Below are positions 46,701-61,946 of a stretch of DNA of 64,000 bases, one piece after another. The position numbers and the translations under genes are program-made. The notes beneath the pieces were generated by a model. That model searched no databases. It was not told the origin of the DNA and saw nothing but the letters and a program-made list of their open reading frames with translations. Position 1 is the first letter of the stretch; the number at the start of each line of letters is the position of its first letter. The DNA lies in contig OX359199.1 of assembly GCA_947172415.1 (NCBI GenBank), positions 1,266,001 to 1,330,000 of the forward strand, written 5' to 3'. The stretch is from Chondrosia reniformis (Eukaryota > Porifera > Demospongiae > Chondrillida > Chondrillidae).

Positions 46701-48360
46701 CAGTATATGAATGTACATTTGGTGCTCTAACTCTGTCAAATGGAAAGATATGAAGCTCAAACTTGCTGTCAGCATTCACAGACATGTATGAAACATTTCC
46801 AATGAGAATTTGAAATTTTTATAAATCTTTACATTTGCCCTATCTCTCACTATACATTAATTTGGTATTCCAGTATATTAATGTACATTTGGCGCTCTAA
46901 CTCTGTCAAATGGAAAGATATGAAGCTCAAACTTGCTGTCAGCATTCACAGACGTGTATGAAACATTTCCAATGAGAATTTGAAATTTTCATAAATCTTT
47001 ACATTTGCCCTATCTCTCACCATACATTAATTTGGTATTCCAGTATATTAATGTACATTTGGTGCTCTAACTCTGTCAAATGGAAAGATATGAAGCTCAA
47101 ACTTGCTGTCACCATTCACAGACATGTAGGAAACATTTCCAATGACAATTTGAAATTTTCATGATCATAAATCTTTACATTTGCCCTACCTCTCACTATA
47201 CATTAATTTCGTATACCAATACTTTAATGTACATTTGGTACTATAACTCTGTAAAATGGAAAGTTAATAAGCTAAACCTTGGTGTCAGCATTCACAAACA
47301 TGATTGAATCATTTCCAAAGAGTTTTTGAAATTTTTATAAATCTTTACATTTGCCCTATCTCTCACTATACATTAATTTGGTATTCCAGTATATGAATGT
47401 ACATTTGGTGCTCTAACTCTGTCAAATGGAAAGATATGAAGCTCAAACTTGCTGTCAGCATTCACAGACATGTAGGAAACATTTCCAATGACAATTTGAA
47501 ATTTTCATAAATCTTTACATTTGCCCTATCTCTCACTATACATTAATTTCGTATACCAATACTTTAATGTACATTTGGTACTATAACTCTGTAAAATTAA
47601 GGTTAATAAGCTAAACCTTGGTGTCAGCATTCACAAACATGATTGAATCATTTCCAAAGAGTTTATGAAATTTTTATAAATCTTTACATTTGGCCTATCT
47701 CTCACTATACATTAATTTGGTATTCCAGTATATGAATGTACATTTGGTGCTCTAACTCTGTCAAATGGAAAGATATGAAGCTCAAACTTGGTGTCTCTAT
47801 TCACAGACATGTATGAAACATTTTCAATGAGAATTTGAAAATTTCATAACTCTTTACATTTGACTTATCTCTCACCATACATTAATTTGGTATTCCAGTA
47901 TATTAATGTACATTTGATGTTCTAACTCTGTAAAATGGAAAGATATGAAGCTCAAACTTGCTGTCAGCATTCACAGACATGTATGAAACAATTCCAATGA
48001 GAATTTGAAATTTTCATAAATCTTTACATTTGCTCTATCTCTCACCATACATTAACTTAAATGTACATTTAGTGATGTAACTCTGTCAAATTGGTAAATT
48101 TGAAGCTTAAACTTGGTATCCACATTCACATACAAGTATGAAACATTTCCAAACAGTTTTAGAAATTTTGATTTTACATAAATTTACCCTATCTTTCACC
48201 ATACATTTTCTTAATACAATGTACACTTAGTGCTGTAACTCTGTCAAATGGCTAAATATGAAGTTTAAACTTTGTGTCTACATTCACAGACATGTATGAA
48301 ACATTTCCAAACAGTTTTAGAAATTTTGATTTCTACATAAATTTCTCATCATACATTAAC
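43756..48360 (+). repeat. 170-bp satellite, segment 1
   Basis: Head-to-tail monomers of about 170 bp, all in one orientation. The common form (GGTATTCCAGTATATTAATG...GTGCTCTAACTCTGTC) alternates with a divergent form (CGTATACCAATACTTTAATG...AAAGTTAATAAGCTAAACC). Divergent monomers start near 44,480, 45,160, 45,500, 46,010, 46,520, 47,205 and 47,545. The spacings are multiples of 170, including a repeated 510-bp trimer. Monomers at both ends (43.8-44.3 and 48.05-48.36 kb) are the most diverged, as expected at array edges. Confidence 0.9.
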
Positions 48361-49430
48361 TAACCCTAATTGCGTAATACTATAAATGGCCGACCTTGAG
48401 TAGGTGTAAGAGTGAACATGCCGTACTGTATATATTTCTGAAAAAATAGAACTCTTTGAAAGATTTTTTATACACATGGATATGCACTGTGTAGTACTTG
48501 ATTGTTGTTGAAGCAGTTTCTATCCATATATATTATATGGATGTCGTTAAAGTGAAATTTTGCCGATCGACGGCCAACGAAACTCCAAAGAAAAAAAGTT
48601 GGACCATACCGAACGCTACCATCCACGACGCTCAGAGGCCGGGATCGGTGGTAACGCTCTGCCGAGTTGAGCTTTGGGTGTCACTTGCGTGAGAAGAACC
48701 AGTTCTTCTCGATATGGCCGACTCATATGAATCCTAAGATATCAGATGCCAATCCCACATTACGTGGAACCCCCCCGAAATCCGGATTATTGGTGAGCAC
48801 GTCTCTATGGCACCAACCGATTAGGAGACAGCTTCAGAGTCTAAGCACTACCAACCTCTATGGGAACCGCTACCACCATAGAGATGTGTCCAGGTAGGCC
48901 TACTTTATAAGGTTTTGCGCTTCTATTTAAACAAGAAAATTTCAAAAGGAAACGATTGTGGTTGGCGCTATTCCATACTTAAGAATAGGGTATTTGCGAG
49001 AAAAATGTAGTCAAATTATATCAAGTTAATTCGGGATGAGTGCATCGTTCCAAGCCATTTTAAAGGTATATCCAGTATTTGTGGTGGTTCATCTAGAAAC
49101 TGGGAAAAATGGATAGAATCCTGTAAGTGTCTTGATTGGCGGAGGAGACCAACTTTTCTGGTCCCATGTAGAAACGATTTTAGCGAGAGGTGTTCCGATA
49201 TGAACGTAAACTGGTATAACCAGCCACACTCAATCTCAATTGCAGTAATAGCATAATGGCTACCTGCCTCTATGTAAAGACCTTCTGACAGCTGCGTTCT
49301 GGACTGTACCTGCGTGTTTCTAGTTGCCCCATTCATGTCAAAACATTTTAACTTCGTATGCCGATAATTTGCAAAATAGTATCGCACGATATATATGCTA
49401 CACCCATTTAAGGTCGTATATTAGAAATTT
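48361..49430 (+). mobile_element. Block E, first copy inside the satellite
   Basis: Non-satellite sequence of about 1.07 kb, less AT-rich than its surroundings. It contains the MDVVKVKF reading frame start (48,537), frameshifted at a 7-A run, and a minus-strand open frame (49,387-49,016, 123 residues) that I do not recognise. It is nearly identical to 60,877-61,946 and clearly diverged from 22,130-23,030. No terminal repeats or target duplication found, so mobility is inferred only from its dispersed copies. Confidence 0.5.
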
Positions 49431-52400
49431 AATGTACATTAGAGTGGTGTAGCTCTGTCAAATGGAGAGATATGAAGCTTTAACTTAACGTCAACATTCA
49501 CAGACATGTTTGAAACATTTCCAATGAGAATTTGAAATTTTCATAAATCTTTACATTTCCCCTATCTCTCACTATACATTAATTTGGTATTCCAGTATAT
49601 TAATGTACATTTGGTGCTCTAATTCTGTCAAATGGAAAGATATGAAGCTCAAACTTGCTGTCAGCATTCACAGACATGTAGGAAACATTTCCAATGAGAA
49701 TTTGAAATTTTCATAAATCTTTACATTTGCCCTATCTCTCACCATACATTATTTTCGTATACCAATACTTTAATGTACATTTGGTACTATAACTCTGTAA
49801 AATGGAAAGTTAATAAGCTAAACCTTGGTGTCAGCATTCACAAACATGATTGAATCATTTCCAAAGAGTTTTTGAAATTTTTATAAATCTTTACATTTGC
49901 CCTATCTCTCACTATACATTAATTTGGTATTCCAGTATATGAATGTACATTTGGTGCTCTAACTCTGTAAAATGGAAAGATATGAAGCTCAAACTTGGTG
50001 TCAGCATTCATAAACATGAATGAATCATTTCCAAAGAGTTTTTGAAATTTTTATAAATCTTTCCATTTGCCCTATCTCTCACCATATATTAATTTGGTAT
50101 TCCAGTATATGAATGTACATTTGGTACTCTAACTCTGTCAAATGGAAAGATATGAAGCTCAAACTTGCTGTCAGCATTCACAGACATGTATGAAAAATTT
50201 CCAATGAGAATTTGAAATTTTCATAAATCTTTACATTTGCTCTATCTCTCACTATACATTAATTTGGTATTCCAGTATATCAATGTACATTTGGTGCTCT
50301 AACTCTGTAAAATGGAAAGATATGAAACTCAAACTTGCTGTCAGCATTCACAGACATGTATGAAACATTTCCAATGAGAATTTGAAATTTTCATAAATCT
50401 TTACATTTGCCCTATCTCTTCACTATACGTTAATTTGGTATTCCAGTATATGAATGTACATTTGGTGCTCTAACTCTGTCAAATGGAAAGATATGAAGCT
50501 CAAACTTGGTGTTCATATTCACAGACATGTATGAAACATTTCCAATGAGAATTTGAAATTTTCATAAATCTTTACATTTGCCCTATCTCTCACTATACAT
50601 TAATTTGGTATTCCAGTATATTAATGTACATCTGGTGCTCTAACTCTGTCAAATGTAAAGATATGAAGCTCAAACTTGCTGTCACCATTCACAGACATGT
50701 ATGAAACATTTCCAATGACAATTTGAAATTTTAATAAATCTTTACATTTGCTCTATCTCTCACCATACATTAATTTGGTATTCCAGTATATTAATGTACT
50801 TTGTGCTCTAACTCTGTCAAATGGAAGGATATGAAGCTCAAACTTGCTGTCAGCATTCACAGACATGTATGAAACATTTCCAATGAGAATTTGAAATTTT
50901 CATAAATCTTTACATTTGCCCTATCTCTCACCATATATTAATTTGGTATTCCAGTATATGAATGTACATTTGGTGCTCTAACTCTGTCAAATGGAAAGAT
51001 ATGAAGCTCAAACTTGGTGTCTCTATTCACAGACATGTAGAATTTGAAATTTTCATAAATCTTTACATTTGCCCTATCTCTCACCATACTTTAATTTGGT
51101 ATTCCAGTATATTAATGTACATTTGGTGCTCTAACTCTGTAAAATGGAAAGATATGAAACTCAAACTTGCTGTCAGCATTCACAGACATGTATGAAACAT
51201 TTCCAATGAGAATTTGAAATTTTCATAAAACTTTACATTTGCCCTATCTCTCACTATACGTTAATTTGGTATTCCAGTATATGAATGTACATTTGGTGCT
51301 CTAACTCTGTCAAATGGAAAGATATGAAGCTCAAACTTGGTGTCTATATTCACAGACATGTATGAAACATTTCCAATGAGAATTTGAAATTTTCATAAAT
51401 CTTTACATTTGCTCTATCTCTCACTATACATTAATTTGGTATTCCAGTATATTAATGTACATTTGGTGCTCTAACTCTGTCAAATGTAAAGATATGAAGC
51501 TCAAACTTGCTGTCACCATTCACAGACATGTATGAAACATTTCCAATGACAATTTGAAATTTTCATAAATCTTTACATTTGCCCTATCTCTCACTATACA
51601 TTAATTTGGTATTCCAGTATATTAATGTACTTTGCGCTTTAACTCTGTCAAATGGAAGGATATGAAGCTCAAACTTGCTGTCAGCATTCACAGACATGTA
51701 TGAAACATTTCCAATGAGAATTTGAAATTTTCATAAATCTTTACATTTGCCCTATCTCTCACTATACATTAATTTGGTATTCCAGTATATTAATGTACAT
51801 TTGGTGCTCTAACTCTGTCAAATGGAAAGATATGAAGCTCAAACTTGCTGTCAGCATTCACAGACATGTATGAAACATTTCCAATGAGAATTTGAAATTT
51901 TCATAAATCTTTACATTTGCCCTATCTCTCACCATTCATTAATTTGGTATTCCACTATTTAATGTACATTTGGTGCTCTAACTCTGTCAAATGGAAAGAT
52001 ATGAAGCTCAAACTTGGTGTCTCTATTCACAGACATGTAGAATTTGAAATTTTCATAAATCTTTACATTTGCCCTATCTCTCACCATACTTTAATTTGGT
52101 ATTCCAGTATATTAATGTACATTTGGTGCTCTAACTCTGTCAAATGGAAAGATATGAAGCTCAAACTTGCTGTCAGCATTCACAGACATGTATGAAACAT
52201 TTCCAATGAGAATTTGAAATTTTCATAATTCTTTACATTTGCTCTATCTCTCACTATACATTAATTTGGTATTCCAGTATATTAATGTACATTTGGTGCT
52301 CTAACTCTGTAAAATGGAAAGATATGAAGCTCAAACTTGCTGTCAGCATTCACAGACATGTATGAAACATTTCCAATGAGAATTTGAAATTTTCATAAAT

Positions 52401-55400
52401 CTTTACATTTGCCCTATCTCTCACCATACATTAATTTGGTATTCCAGTATATGAATGTACATTTGGTGCTCTAACTCTGTCAAATGGAAGGATATGAAAC
52501 TCAAACTTGCTGTCAGCATTCACAGACATGTATGAAACATTTCCAATGAGAATTTGAAATTTTCATAAATCTTTACATTTGCTCTATCTCTCACCATACA
52601 TTAATTTGGTATTCCACTATATTAATGTACATTTGGTGCTCTAACTCTGTCAAATGGAAAGATATGAAGCTCAAACTTGCTGTCAGCATTCACAGGCGTG
52701 TATGAAACATTTCAAATGAGAATTTGAAATTTTCATAAATCTACATTTGTCCTATCTCTCACCATACATTAATTTGGTATTCCAGTATATTAATGTACAT
52801 TTGGTGCTCTAACTCTGTCAAATGGAAAGATATGAAGCTCAAACTTGGTGTCTCTATTCACAGACATGTATGAAACATTTCCAATGAGAATTTGAAATTT
52901 TCATAAATCTTTACATTTGCCCTATCTCTCACCATACATTAATTTCGTATACCAATACTTTAATGTACGTACATTTCGTACTATAACTCTGTAAAATGGA
53001 AAGTTAATAAGCTAAACCTTGGTGTCAGCAATCACAAACATGATTGAATCATTTCCAAAGAGTTTTTGAAGTTTTTATAAATCTTTACATTTGCCCTATC
53101 TCTCACCATACATTAATTTGGTATTCCAGTATATGAATGTACATTTGGTGCTCTAACTCTGTCAAATGGAAAGATATGAAGCTCAAACTTGCTGTCAGCA
53201 TTCACAGACATGTATGAAACATTTCCAATGAGAATTTGAAATTTTCATAAATCTTTACATTTGCTCTATCTCTCACCATACATTAATCTGGTATTCCAGT
53301 ATATTAATGTACATTTGGTGCTCTAACTCTGTCAAATGGAAAGATATGAAGCTTAAACTTGCTGTCAGCATTCACAGACATGTATGAAACATTTCCAATG
53401 AGAATTTGAAATTTTCATAAATCTTTACATTTGCCCTATCTCTCACTATACATTAATTTGGTATTCCACTATATTAATGTACATTTGGTACTATAACTCA
53501 GTAAAATGGAGGGTTAATAAGCTAAACCTTGGTGTCAGCATTCACAAACATGATTGAATCATTTCCAAAGAGTTTTTGAAATTTTTATAAATCTTTACAT
53601 TTGCCCTATCTTTCACTATACATTAATTTGGTATTCCAGTATATTAATGTACATTTGGTGCTCTAACTCTGTCAAATGGAAAGATATGAAGCTCAAACTT
53701 GGTGTCTCTATTCACAAACATGTATGAAACATTTCCAATGAGAATTTGAAATTTTCACAAATCTTTACATTTGCCCTATCTCTCACTATACATTAATTTG
53801 GTATTCCAGTATATGAATGTACATTTGGTGCTCTAACTCTGTCAAATGGAAAGATATGAAGCTCAAACTTGGTGTCTCTATTCACAGACATGTATGAATC
53901 ATTTCCAATGAGAATTTGAAATTTTCATAAATCTTTACATTTGCCCTATCTCTCACCATACATTAATTTCGTATACCAATACTTTAATATACGTACATTT
54001 CGTACTATAACTCTGTAAAATGGAAAGTTAATAAGCTAAACCTTGGTGTCAGCATTCACAAACATGATTGAATCATTTCCAAAGAGTTTTTGAAATTTTT
54101 ATAAATCTTTAAATTTGCCCTATCTCTCACTATACATTAATTTGGTATTCCAGTATATGAATGTACATTTGGTGCTCTAACTCTGTAAAATGGAAAGATA
54201 TGAAGCTCAAACTTGGTGTCAGCATTCATAAACATGAATGAATCATTTCCAAAGAGTTTTTGAAATTTTTATAAATCTTTCCATTTGCCCTATCTCTCAC
54301 CATATATTAATTTGGTATTCCAGTATATGAATGTACATTTGGTACTCTAACTCTGTCAAATGGAAAGATATGAAGCTCAAACTTGCTGTCAGCATTCACA
54401 GACATGTATGAAAAATTTCCAATGAGCATTTGAAATTTTCTTAAATCTTTACATTTGCTCTATCTCTCACTATACATTAATTTGGTATTCCAGTATATCA
54501 ATGTACATTTGGTGCTCTAACTCTGTAAAATGGAAAGATATGAAACTCAAACTTGCTGTCAGCATTCACAGACATGTATGAAACATTTCCAATGAGAATT
54601 TGAAATTTTCATAAATCTTTACATTTGCCCTATCTCTTTACTATACGTTAATTTGGTATTCCAGTATATGAATGTACATTTGGTGCTCTAACTCTGTCAA
54701 ATGGAAAGATATGAAGCTCAAACTTGGTGTTTATATTCACAGACATGTATGAAACATTTCCAATGACAATTTGAAATTTTCATAAATCTTTACATTTGCC
54801 CTATCTCTCACTATACATTAATTTGGTATTCCAGTATATTAATGTACATCTGGTGCTCTAACTCTGTCAAATGTAAAGATATGAAGCTCAAACTTGCTGT
54901 CACCATTCACAGACATGTATGAAACATTTCCAATGACAATTTGAAATTTTAATAAATCTTTACATTTGCTCTATCTCTCACCATACATTAATTTGGTATT
55001 CCAGTATATTAATGTACATTTGGTGCTCTAACTCTGTCAAATGGAAGGATATGAAGCTCAAACTTGCTGTCAGCATTCACAGACATGTATGAAACATTTC
55101 CAATGAGAATTTGAAATTTTCATAAATCTTTACATTTGCCCTATCTCTCACTATACATTAATTTGGTATTCCAGTATATCAATGTACATTTGGTGCTCTA
55201 ACTCTGTAAAATGGAAAGATATGAAACTCAAACTTGCTGTCAGCATTCACAGACATGTATGAAACATTTCCAATGAGAATTTGAAATTTTCATAAATCTT
55301 TACATTTGCCCTATCTCTTTACTATACGTTAATTTGGTATTCCAGTATATGAATGTACATTTGGTGCTCTAACTCTGTCAAATGGAAAGATATGAAGCTC

Positions 55401-58400
55401 AAACTTGGTGTTTATATTCACAGACATGTATGAAACATTTCCAATGACAATTTGAAATTTTCATAAATCTTTACATTTGCCCTATCTCTCACTATACATT
55501 AATTTGGTATTCCAGTATATTAATGTACATCTGGTGCTCTAACTCTGTCAAATGTAAAGATATGAAGCTCAAACTTGCTGTCACCATTCACAGACATGTA
55601 TGAAACATTTCCAATGACAATTTGAAATTTTAATAAATCTTTACATTTGCTCTATCTCTCACTATACATTAATTTGGTATTCCAGTATATTAATGTACAT
55701 TTGGTGCTCTAACTCTGTCAAATGGAAGGATATGAAGCTCAAACTTGCTGTCAGCATTCACAGACATGTATGAAACATTTCCAATGAGAATTTGAAATTT
55801 TCATAAATCTTTACATTTGCCCTATCTCTCACCATATATTAATTTGGTATTCCAGTATATGAATGTACATTTGGTGCTCTAACTCTGTCAAATGGAAAGA
55901 TATGAAGCTCAAACTTGGTGTCTCTATTCACAGACATGTAGAATTTGAAATTTTCATAAATCTTTACATTTGCCCTATCTCTCACCATACTTTAATTTGG
56001 TATTCCAGTATATGAATGTACATTTGGTGCTCTAACTCTGTAAAATGGAAAGATATGAAACTCAAACTTGCTGTCAGCATTCACAGACAGGTATGAAACA
56101 TTTCCAAAGAGAATTTGAAATTTTCATAAATCTTTACATTTGCCCTATCTCTCACTATACGTTAATTTGGTATTCCAGTATATTAATGTACATTTGGTGC
56201 TCTAACTCTGTAAAATGGAAAGATATGAAGCTCAAACTTGCTGTCACCATTCACAGACATGTATGAAACATTTCCAATGAGAATTTGAAATTTTCATAAA
56301 TCTTTACATTTGCCCTATCTCTCACCATACATTAATTTGGTATTCCAGTATATTAATGTACATTTGGTGCTCTAACTCTGTCAAATGGAAGGATATGAAG
56401 CTCAAACTTGCTGTCAGCATTCACAGACATGTATGAAACATTTCCAATGAGAATTTGAAATTTTCATAAATCTTTACATTTGCCCTATCTCTCACCATCC
56501 ATTAATTTGGTATTCCACTATTTAATGTACATTTGGTGCTCTAACTCTGTCAAATGGAAAGATATGAAGCTCAAACTTGGTGTCTCTATTCACAGACATG
56601 TAGAATTTGAAATTTTCATAAATCTTTACATTTGCCCTATCTCTCACCATACTTTAATTTGGTATTCCAGTATATTAATGTACATTGGGTGCTCTAACTC
56701 TGTCAAATGGAAAGATATGAAGCTCAAACTTGCTGTCAGCATTCACAGACATGTATGAAACATTTCCAATGAAAATTTGAAATTTTCATAATTCTTTACA
56801 TTTGCTCTATCTCTCACTATACATTAATTTGGTATTCCAGTATATTAATGTACATTTGGTGCTCTAACTCTGTAAAATGGAAAGATATGAAGCTCAAACT
56901 TGCTGTCACCATTCACAGACATGTAGGAAACATTTCCAATGAGAATTTGAAATTTTCATAAATCTTTACATTTGCCCTATCTCTCACCATACATTAATTT
57001 GGTATTCCAGTATATGAATGTACATTTGGTGCTCTAACTCTGTCAAATGGAAAGATATGAAGCTCAAACTTGCTGTCAGCATTCACAGACATGTATGAAA
57101 CATTTCCAATGAGAATTTGAAATTTTCATAAATCTTTACATTTGCCCTATCTCTCACCATACATTAATTTCGTATACCAATACTTTAATGTACGTACATT
57201 TCGTACTATAACTCTGTAAAATGGAAAGTTAATAAGCTAAACCTTGGTGTCAGCAATCACAAACATGATTGAATCATTTCCAAAGAGTTTTTGAAGTTTT
57301 TATAAATCTTTACATTTGCCCTATCTCTCACTATACATTAATTTGGTATTCCAGTATATGAATGTACATTTGGTGCTCTAACTCTGTCAAATGGAAAGAT
57401 ATGAAGCTTAAACTTGCTGTCAGCATTCACAGACATGTATGAAACATTTCCAATGAGAATTTGAAATTTTCATATATCTTTACATTTGCACTATCTCTCA
57501 CTATACATTAATTTGGTATTCCAGTATATTAATGTACATTTGATGCTCTAACTCTGTAAAATGGAAGGATATGAAGCTCAAACTTGCTGTCAGCATTCAC
57601 AGACATGTATGAAACATTTCCAATGAGAATTTGAAATTTTCATAAATCTTTACATTTGCCCTATCTCTCACCATACATTAATTTCGTATACCAATTATTT
57701 AATGTACATTTGGTACTATAACTCTGTAAAATGGAAAGTTAATAAGCTAAACCTTGGTGTCAGCATTTACAAACATGATTGAATCATTTCCAAAGAGTTT
57801 TTGAAATTTTTATAAATCTTTACATTTGCCCTCTCTCTCACCATACATTAATTTGGTATTCCAGTATATTAATGTACATTTGGTGCTCTAACTCTGTCAA
57901 ATGGAAAGATATGAAGCTCAAACTTGCTGTCAGCATTCACAGGCGTGTATGAAACATTTCCAATGAGAATTTGAAATTATTATAAATCTTTACATTTACC
58001 CTTTCTCTCACTATACATTAATTTGGTATTCCAGTATATTAATGTACATTTGGTGCTCTAACTCTGTCAAATGGAAAGATATGAAGCTCAAACTTGCTGT
58101 CAGCATTCACAGACATGTATGAAACATTTCCAATGACAATTTGAAATTTTCATAAATCTTTACATTTGCCCTATCTCTCACTATACATTAATTTGGTATT
58201 CCACTATATTAATGTACATTTGGTACTATAACTCAGTAAAATGGAAAGTTAATAAGCTAAACCTTGGTGTCAGCATTCACAAACATGATTGAATCATTTC
58301 CAAAGAGTTTTTGAAATTTTTATAAATCTTTACATTTGCTCTATCTCTCACCATACATTAATTTGGTATTCCAGTATATTAATGTACATTTGGTGCTCTA

Positions 58401-60876
58401 ACTCTGTCAAATGGAAAGATATGAAGCTCAAACTTGGTGTCTCTATTCACAAACATGTATGAAACATTTCCAATGAGAATTTGAAATTTTCATAAATCTT
58501 TACATTTGCCCTATCTCTCACTATACATTAATTTGGTATTCCAGTATATGAATGTACATTTGGTGCTCTAACTCTGTCAAATGGAAAGATATGAAGCTCA
58601 AACTTGGTGTCTCTATTCACAGACATGTACGAAACATTTCCAATGAGAATTTGAAATTTTCATAAATCTTTACATTTGCCCTATCTCTCACTATACATTA
58701 ATTTGGTATTCCAGTATATTAATGTACATTTGGTGCTCTAACTCTGTCAAATGGAAAGATATGAAGCTCAAACTTGCTGTCAGCATTCACAGGCGTGTAT
58801 GAAACATTTCAAAAGGGAATTTGAAATTTTCATAAATCTTTACATTTGGCCTATCTCTCACTATACATTAATTTGGTATTCCAGTATATTATTGTACATT
58901 TGGTGCTCTAACTCTGTCAAATGGAAGGATATGAAGCTCAAACTTGCTGTCAGCATTCACAGACTTGTATGAAACATTTCCAATGAGAATTTGAAATTTT
59001 CATAAATCTTTACATTTGCACTATCTCTCACCATACATTAATTTCATTTACCAATACTTTAATGTACATTTGGTACTATAACTCTGTGAAATGGAAAGTT
59101 AATAAGCTAAACCTTGGTGTCAGCATTCACAAACATGATTGAATCATTTCCAAAGAGTTTTTGAAATTTTTATAAATCTTTACATTTGCTCTATCTCTCA
59201 CCATACATTAATTTGGTATTCCAGTATATTAATGTACATTTGGTGCTCTAACTCTGTCAAATGGAAAGATATGAAGCTCAAACTTGCTGTCAGCATTCAC
59301 AGACATGTATGAAACATTTCCAATGAGAATTTGAAATTTTCATAACTCTTTACATTTGACTTATCTCTCACTATACATTAATTTGGTATTCCAGTATATT
59401 AATGTACATTTGATGCTCTAACTCTGTAAAATGGAAAGATATGAAGCTCAAACTTGGTGTCTCTATTCACAGACATGTATGAAACATTTCCAATGAGAAT
59501 TTGAAATTTTCATAAATCTTTACATTTGCCCTATCTCTCACTATACATTAATTTGGTATTCCAGTATATTAATGTACATTTGGTGCTCTAACTCTGTCAA
59601 ATGGAAAGATATGAAGCTCAAACTTGCTGTCAGCATTCACAGGCGTGCATGAAACATTTCAAAAGGGAATTTGAAATTTTCATAAATCTTTACATTTGGC
59701 CTATCTCTCACTATACATTAATTTGGTATTCCAGTATATTATTGTACATTTGGTGCTCTAACTCTGTCAAATGGAAAGATATGAAGCTCAAACTTGCTGT
59801 CAGCATTCACAGACTTGTATGAAACATTTCCAATGAGAATTTGAAATTTTCATAAATCTTTACATTTGCACTATCTCTCACCATACATTAATTTCATTTA
59901 CCAATACTTTAATGTACATTTGGTACTATAACTCTGTAAAATGGAAAGTTAATAAGCTAAACCTTGGTGTCAGCATTCACAAACATGATTGAATCATTTC
60001 CAAAGAGTTTTTGAAATTTTTATAAATCTTTACATTTGCTCTATCTCTCACCATACATTAATTTGGTATTCCAGTATATTAATGTACATTTGGTGCTCTA
60101 ACTCTGTCAAATGGAAAGATATGAAGCTCAAACTTGCTGTCAGCATTCACAGACATGTATGAAACATTTCCAATGAGAATTTGAAATTTTCATAACTCTT
60201 TACATTTGACTTATCTCTCACTATACATTAATTTGGTATTCCAGTATATTAATGTACATTTGATGCTCTAACTCTGTAAAATGGAAAGATATGAAGCTCA
60301 AACTTGCTGTCAGCATTCACAGACATGTATGAAACAATTCCAATGAGAATTTGAAATTTTCATAACTCTTTACATTTGACTTATCTCTCACTATACATTA
60401 ATTTGGTATTCCAGTATATTAATGTACATTTGATGTTATAACTCTGTAAAATGGAAAGATATGAAGCTCAAACTTGCTGTCAGCATTCACAGACATGTAT
60501 GAAACAATTCCAATGAGAATTTGAAATTTTCATAAATCTTTACATTTGCTCTATCTCTCACCATACATTAACTTAAATGTACATTTAGTGATGTAACTCT
60601 GTCAAATTGGTAAATTTGAAGCTTAAACTTGGTATCCACATTCACATACAAGTATGAAAGATTTCCAAACAGTTTTAGAAATTTTGATTTTTACATAAAT
60701 TTACCCTATCTTTCACCATACATTTTCTTAATACAATGTACACTTAGTGCTGTAACTCTGTCAAATGGCTAAATATGAAGTTTAAACTTTGTGTCTACAT
60801 TCACAGACATGTATGAAACATTTCCAAACAGTTTTAGAAATTTTGATTTCTACATAAATTTCTCATCATACATTAA
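49431..60876 (+). repeat. 170-bp satellite, segment 2
   Basis: About 65 monomers by length, same orientation. Some monomers share a 17-bp deletion that fuses ACATGT to AGAATTTG (near 51,035, 52,035, 55,935 and 56,600), marking blocks copied as multi-monomer units. Divergent-type monomers recur near 49,745, 52,935, 53,960, 57,165, 57,680, 59,045 and 59,895. Reading frames of 60-90 residues here arise from the repeat and are not genes. Confidence 0.9.
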
Positions 60877-61946
60877 CTAACCCTAATTGCGTAATACTAT
60901 AAATGGCCGACCTTGAGTAGGTGTAAGAGTGAACATGCCGTACTGTATATATTTCTGAAAAAATAGAACTCTTTGAAAGATTTCTTATACACATGGATAT
61001 GCACTGTGTAGTACTTGATTGTTGTTGAAGCAGTTTCTATCCACATATATTATATGGATGTCGTTAAAGTGAAATTTTGCCGATCGACGGCCAACGAAAC
61101 TCCAAAGAAAAAAAGTTGGACCATACCGAACGCTACCATCCACGACGCTCAGAGGCCGGGATCGGTGGTAACGCTCTGCCGAGTTGAGCTTTGGGTGTCA
61201 CTTGCGTGAGAAGAACCAGTTCTTCTCGATATGGCCGACTCATATGAATCCTAAGATATCAGATGCCAATCCCACATTACGTGGAACCCCCCCGAAATCC
61301 GGATTATTGGTGAGCACGTCTCTATGGCACCAACCGATTAGGAGACAGCTTCAGAGTCTAAGCGCTACCAACCTCTATGGGAACCGCTACCACCATAGAG
61401 ATGTGTCCAGGTAGGCCTACTTTATAAGGTTTTGCGCTTCTATTTAAACAAGAAAATTTCAAAAGGAAACGATTGTGGTTGGCGCTATTCCATACTTAAG
61501 AATAGGGTATTTGCGAGAAAAATGTAGTCAAATTATATCAAGTTAATTCGGGATGAGTGCATCGTTCCAAGCCATTTTAAAGGTATATCCAGTATTCGTG
61601 GTTCATCTAGAAACTGGGAAAAATGGATAGAATCCTGTAAGTGTCTTGATTGGCGGAGGAGACCAACTTTTCTGGTCCCATGTAGAAACGATTTTAGCGA
61701 GAGGTGTTCCGATATGAACGTAAACTGGTATAACCAGCCACACTCAATCTCAATTGCAGTAATAGCATAATGGCTACCTGCCTCTATGTAAAGACCTTCT
61801 GACAGCTGCGTTCTGGACTGTACCTGCGTGTTTCTAGTTGCCCCATTCATGTCAAAACATTTTAACTTCGTATGCCGATAATTTGCAAAATAGTATCGCA
61901 CGATATATATGCTACACCCATTTAAGGTCGTATATTAGAAATTTAA
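60877..61946 (+). mobile_element. Block E, second copy inside the satellite
   Basis: Repeats 48,361-49,430 at an offset of about 12,516 bp with few differences. One is a 3-bp loss (GGT near 61,600), which shortens the minus-strand frame (61,901-61,533) to 122 residues while keeping it open. The flanking odd monomers on both sides are copied too, so the duplication unit is larger than the block. Confidence 0.5.

Noticed and set aside
50962-52195. Open frames of 73-92 residues within the satellite
   Set aside because: They arise where 17-bp deletions or substitutions change the frame of the 170-bp repeat; no codon signal.
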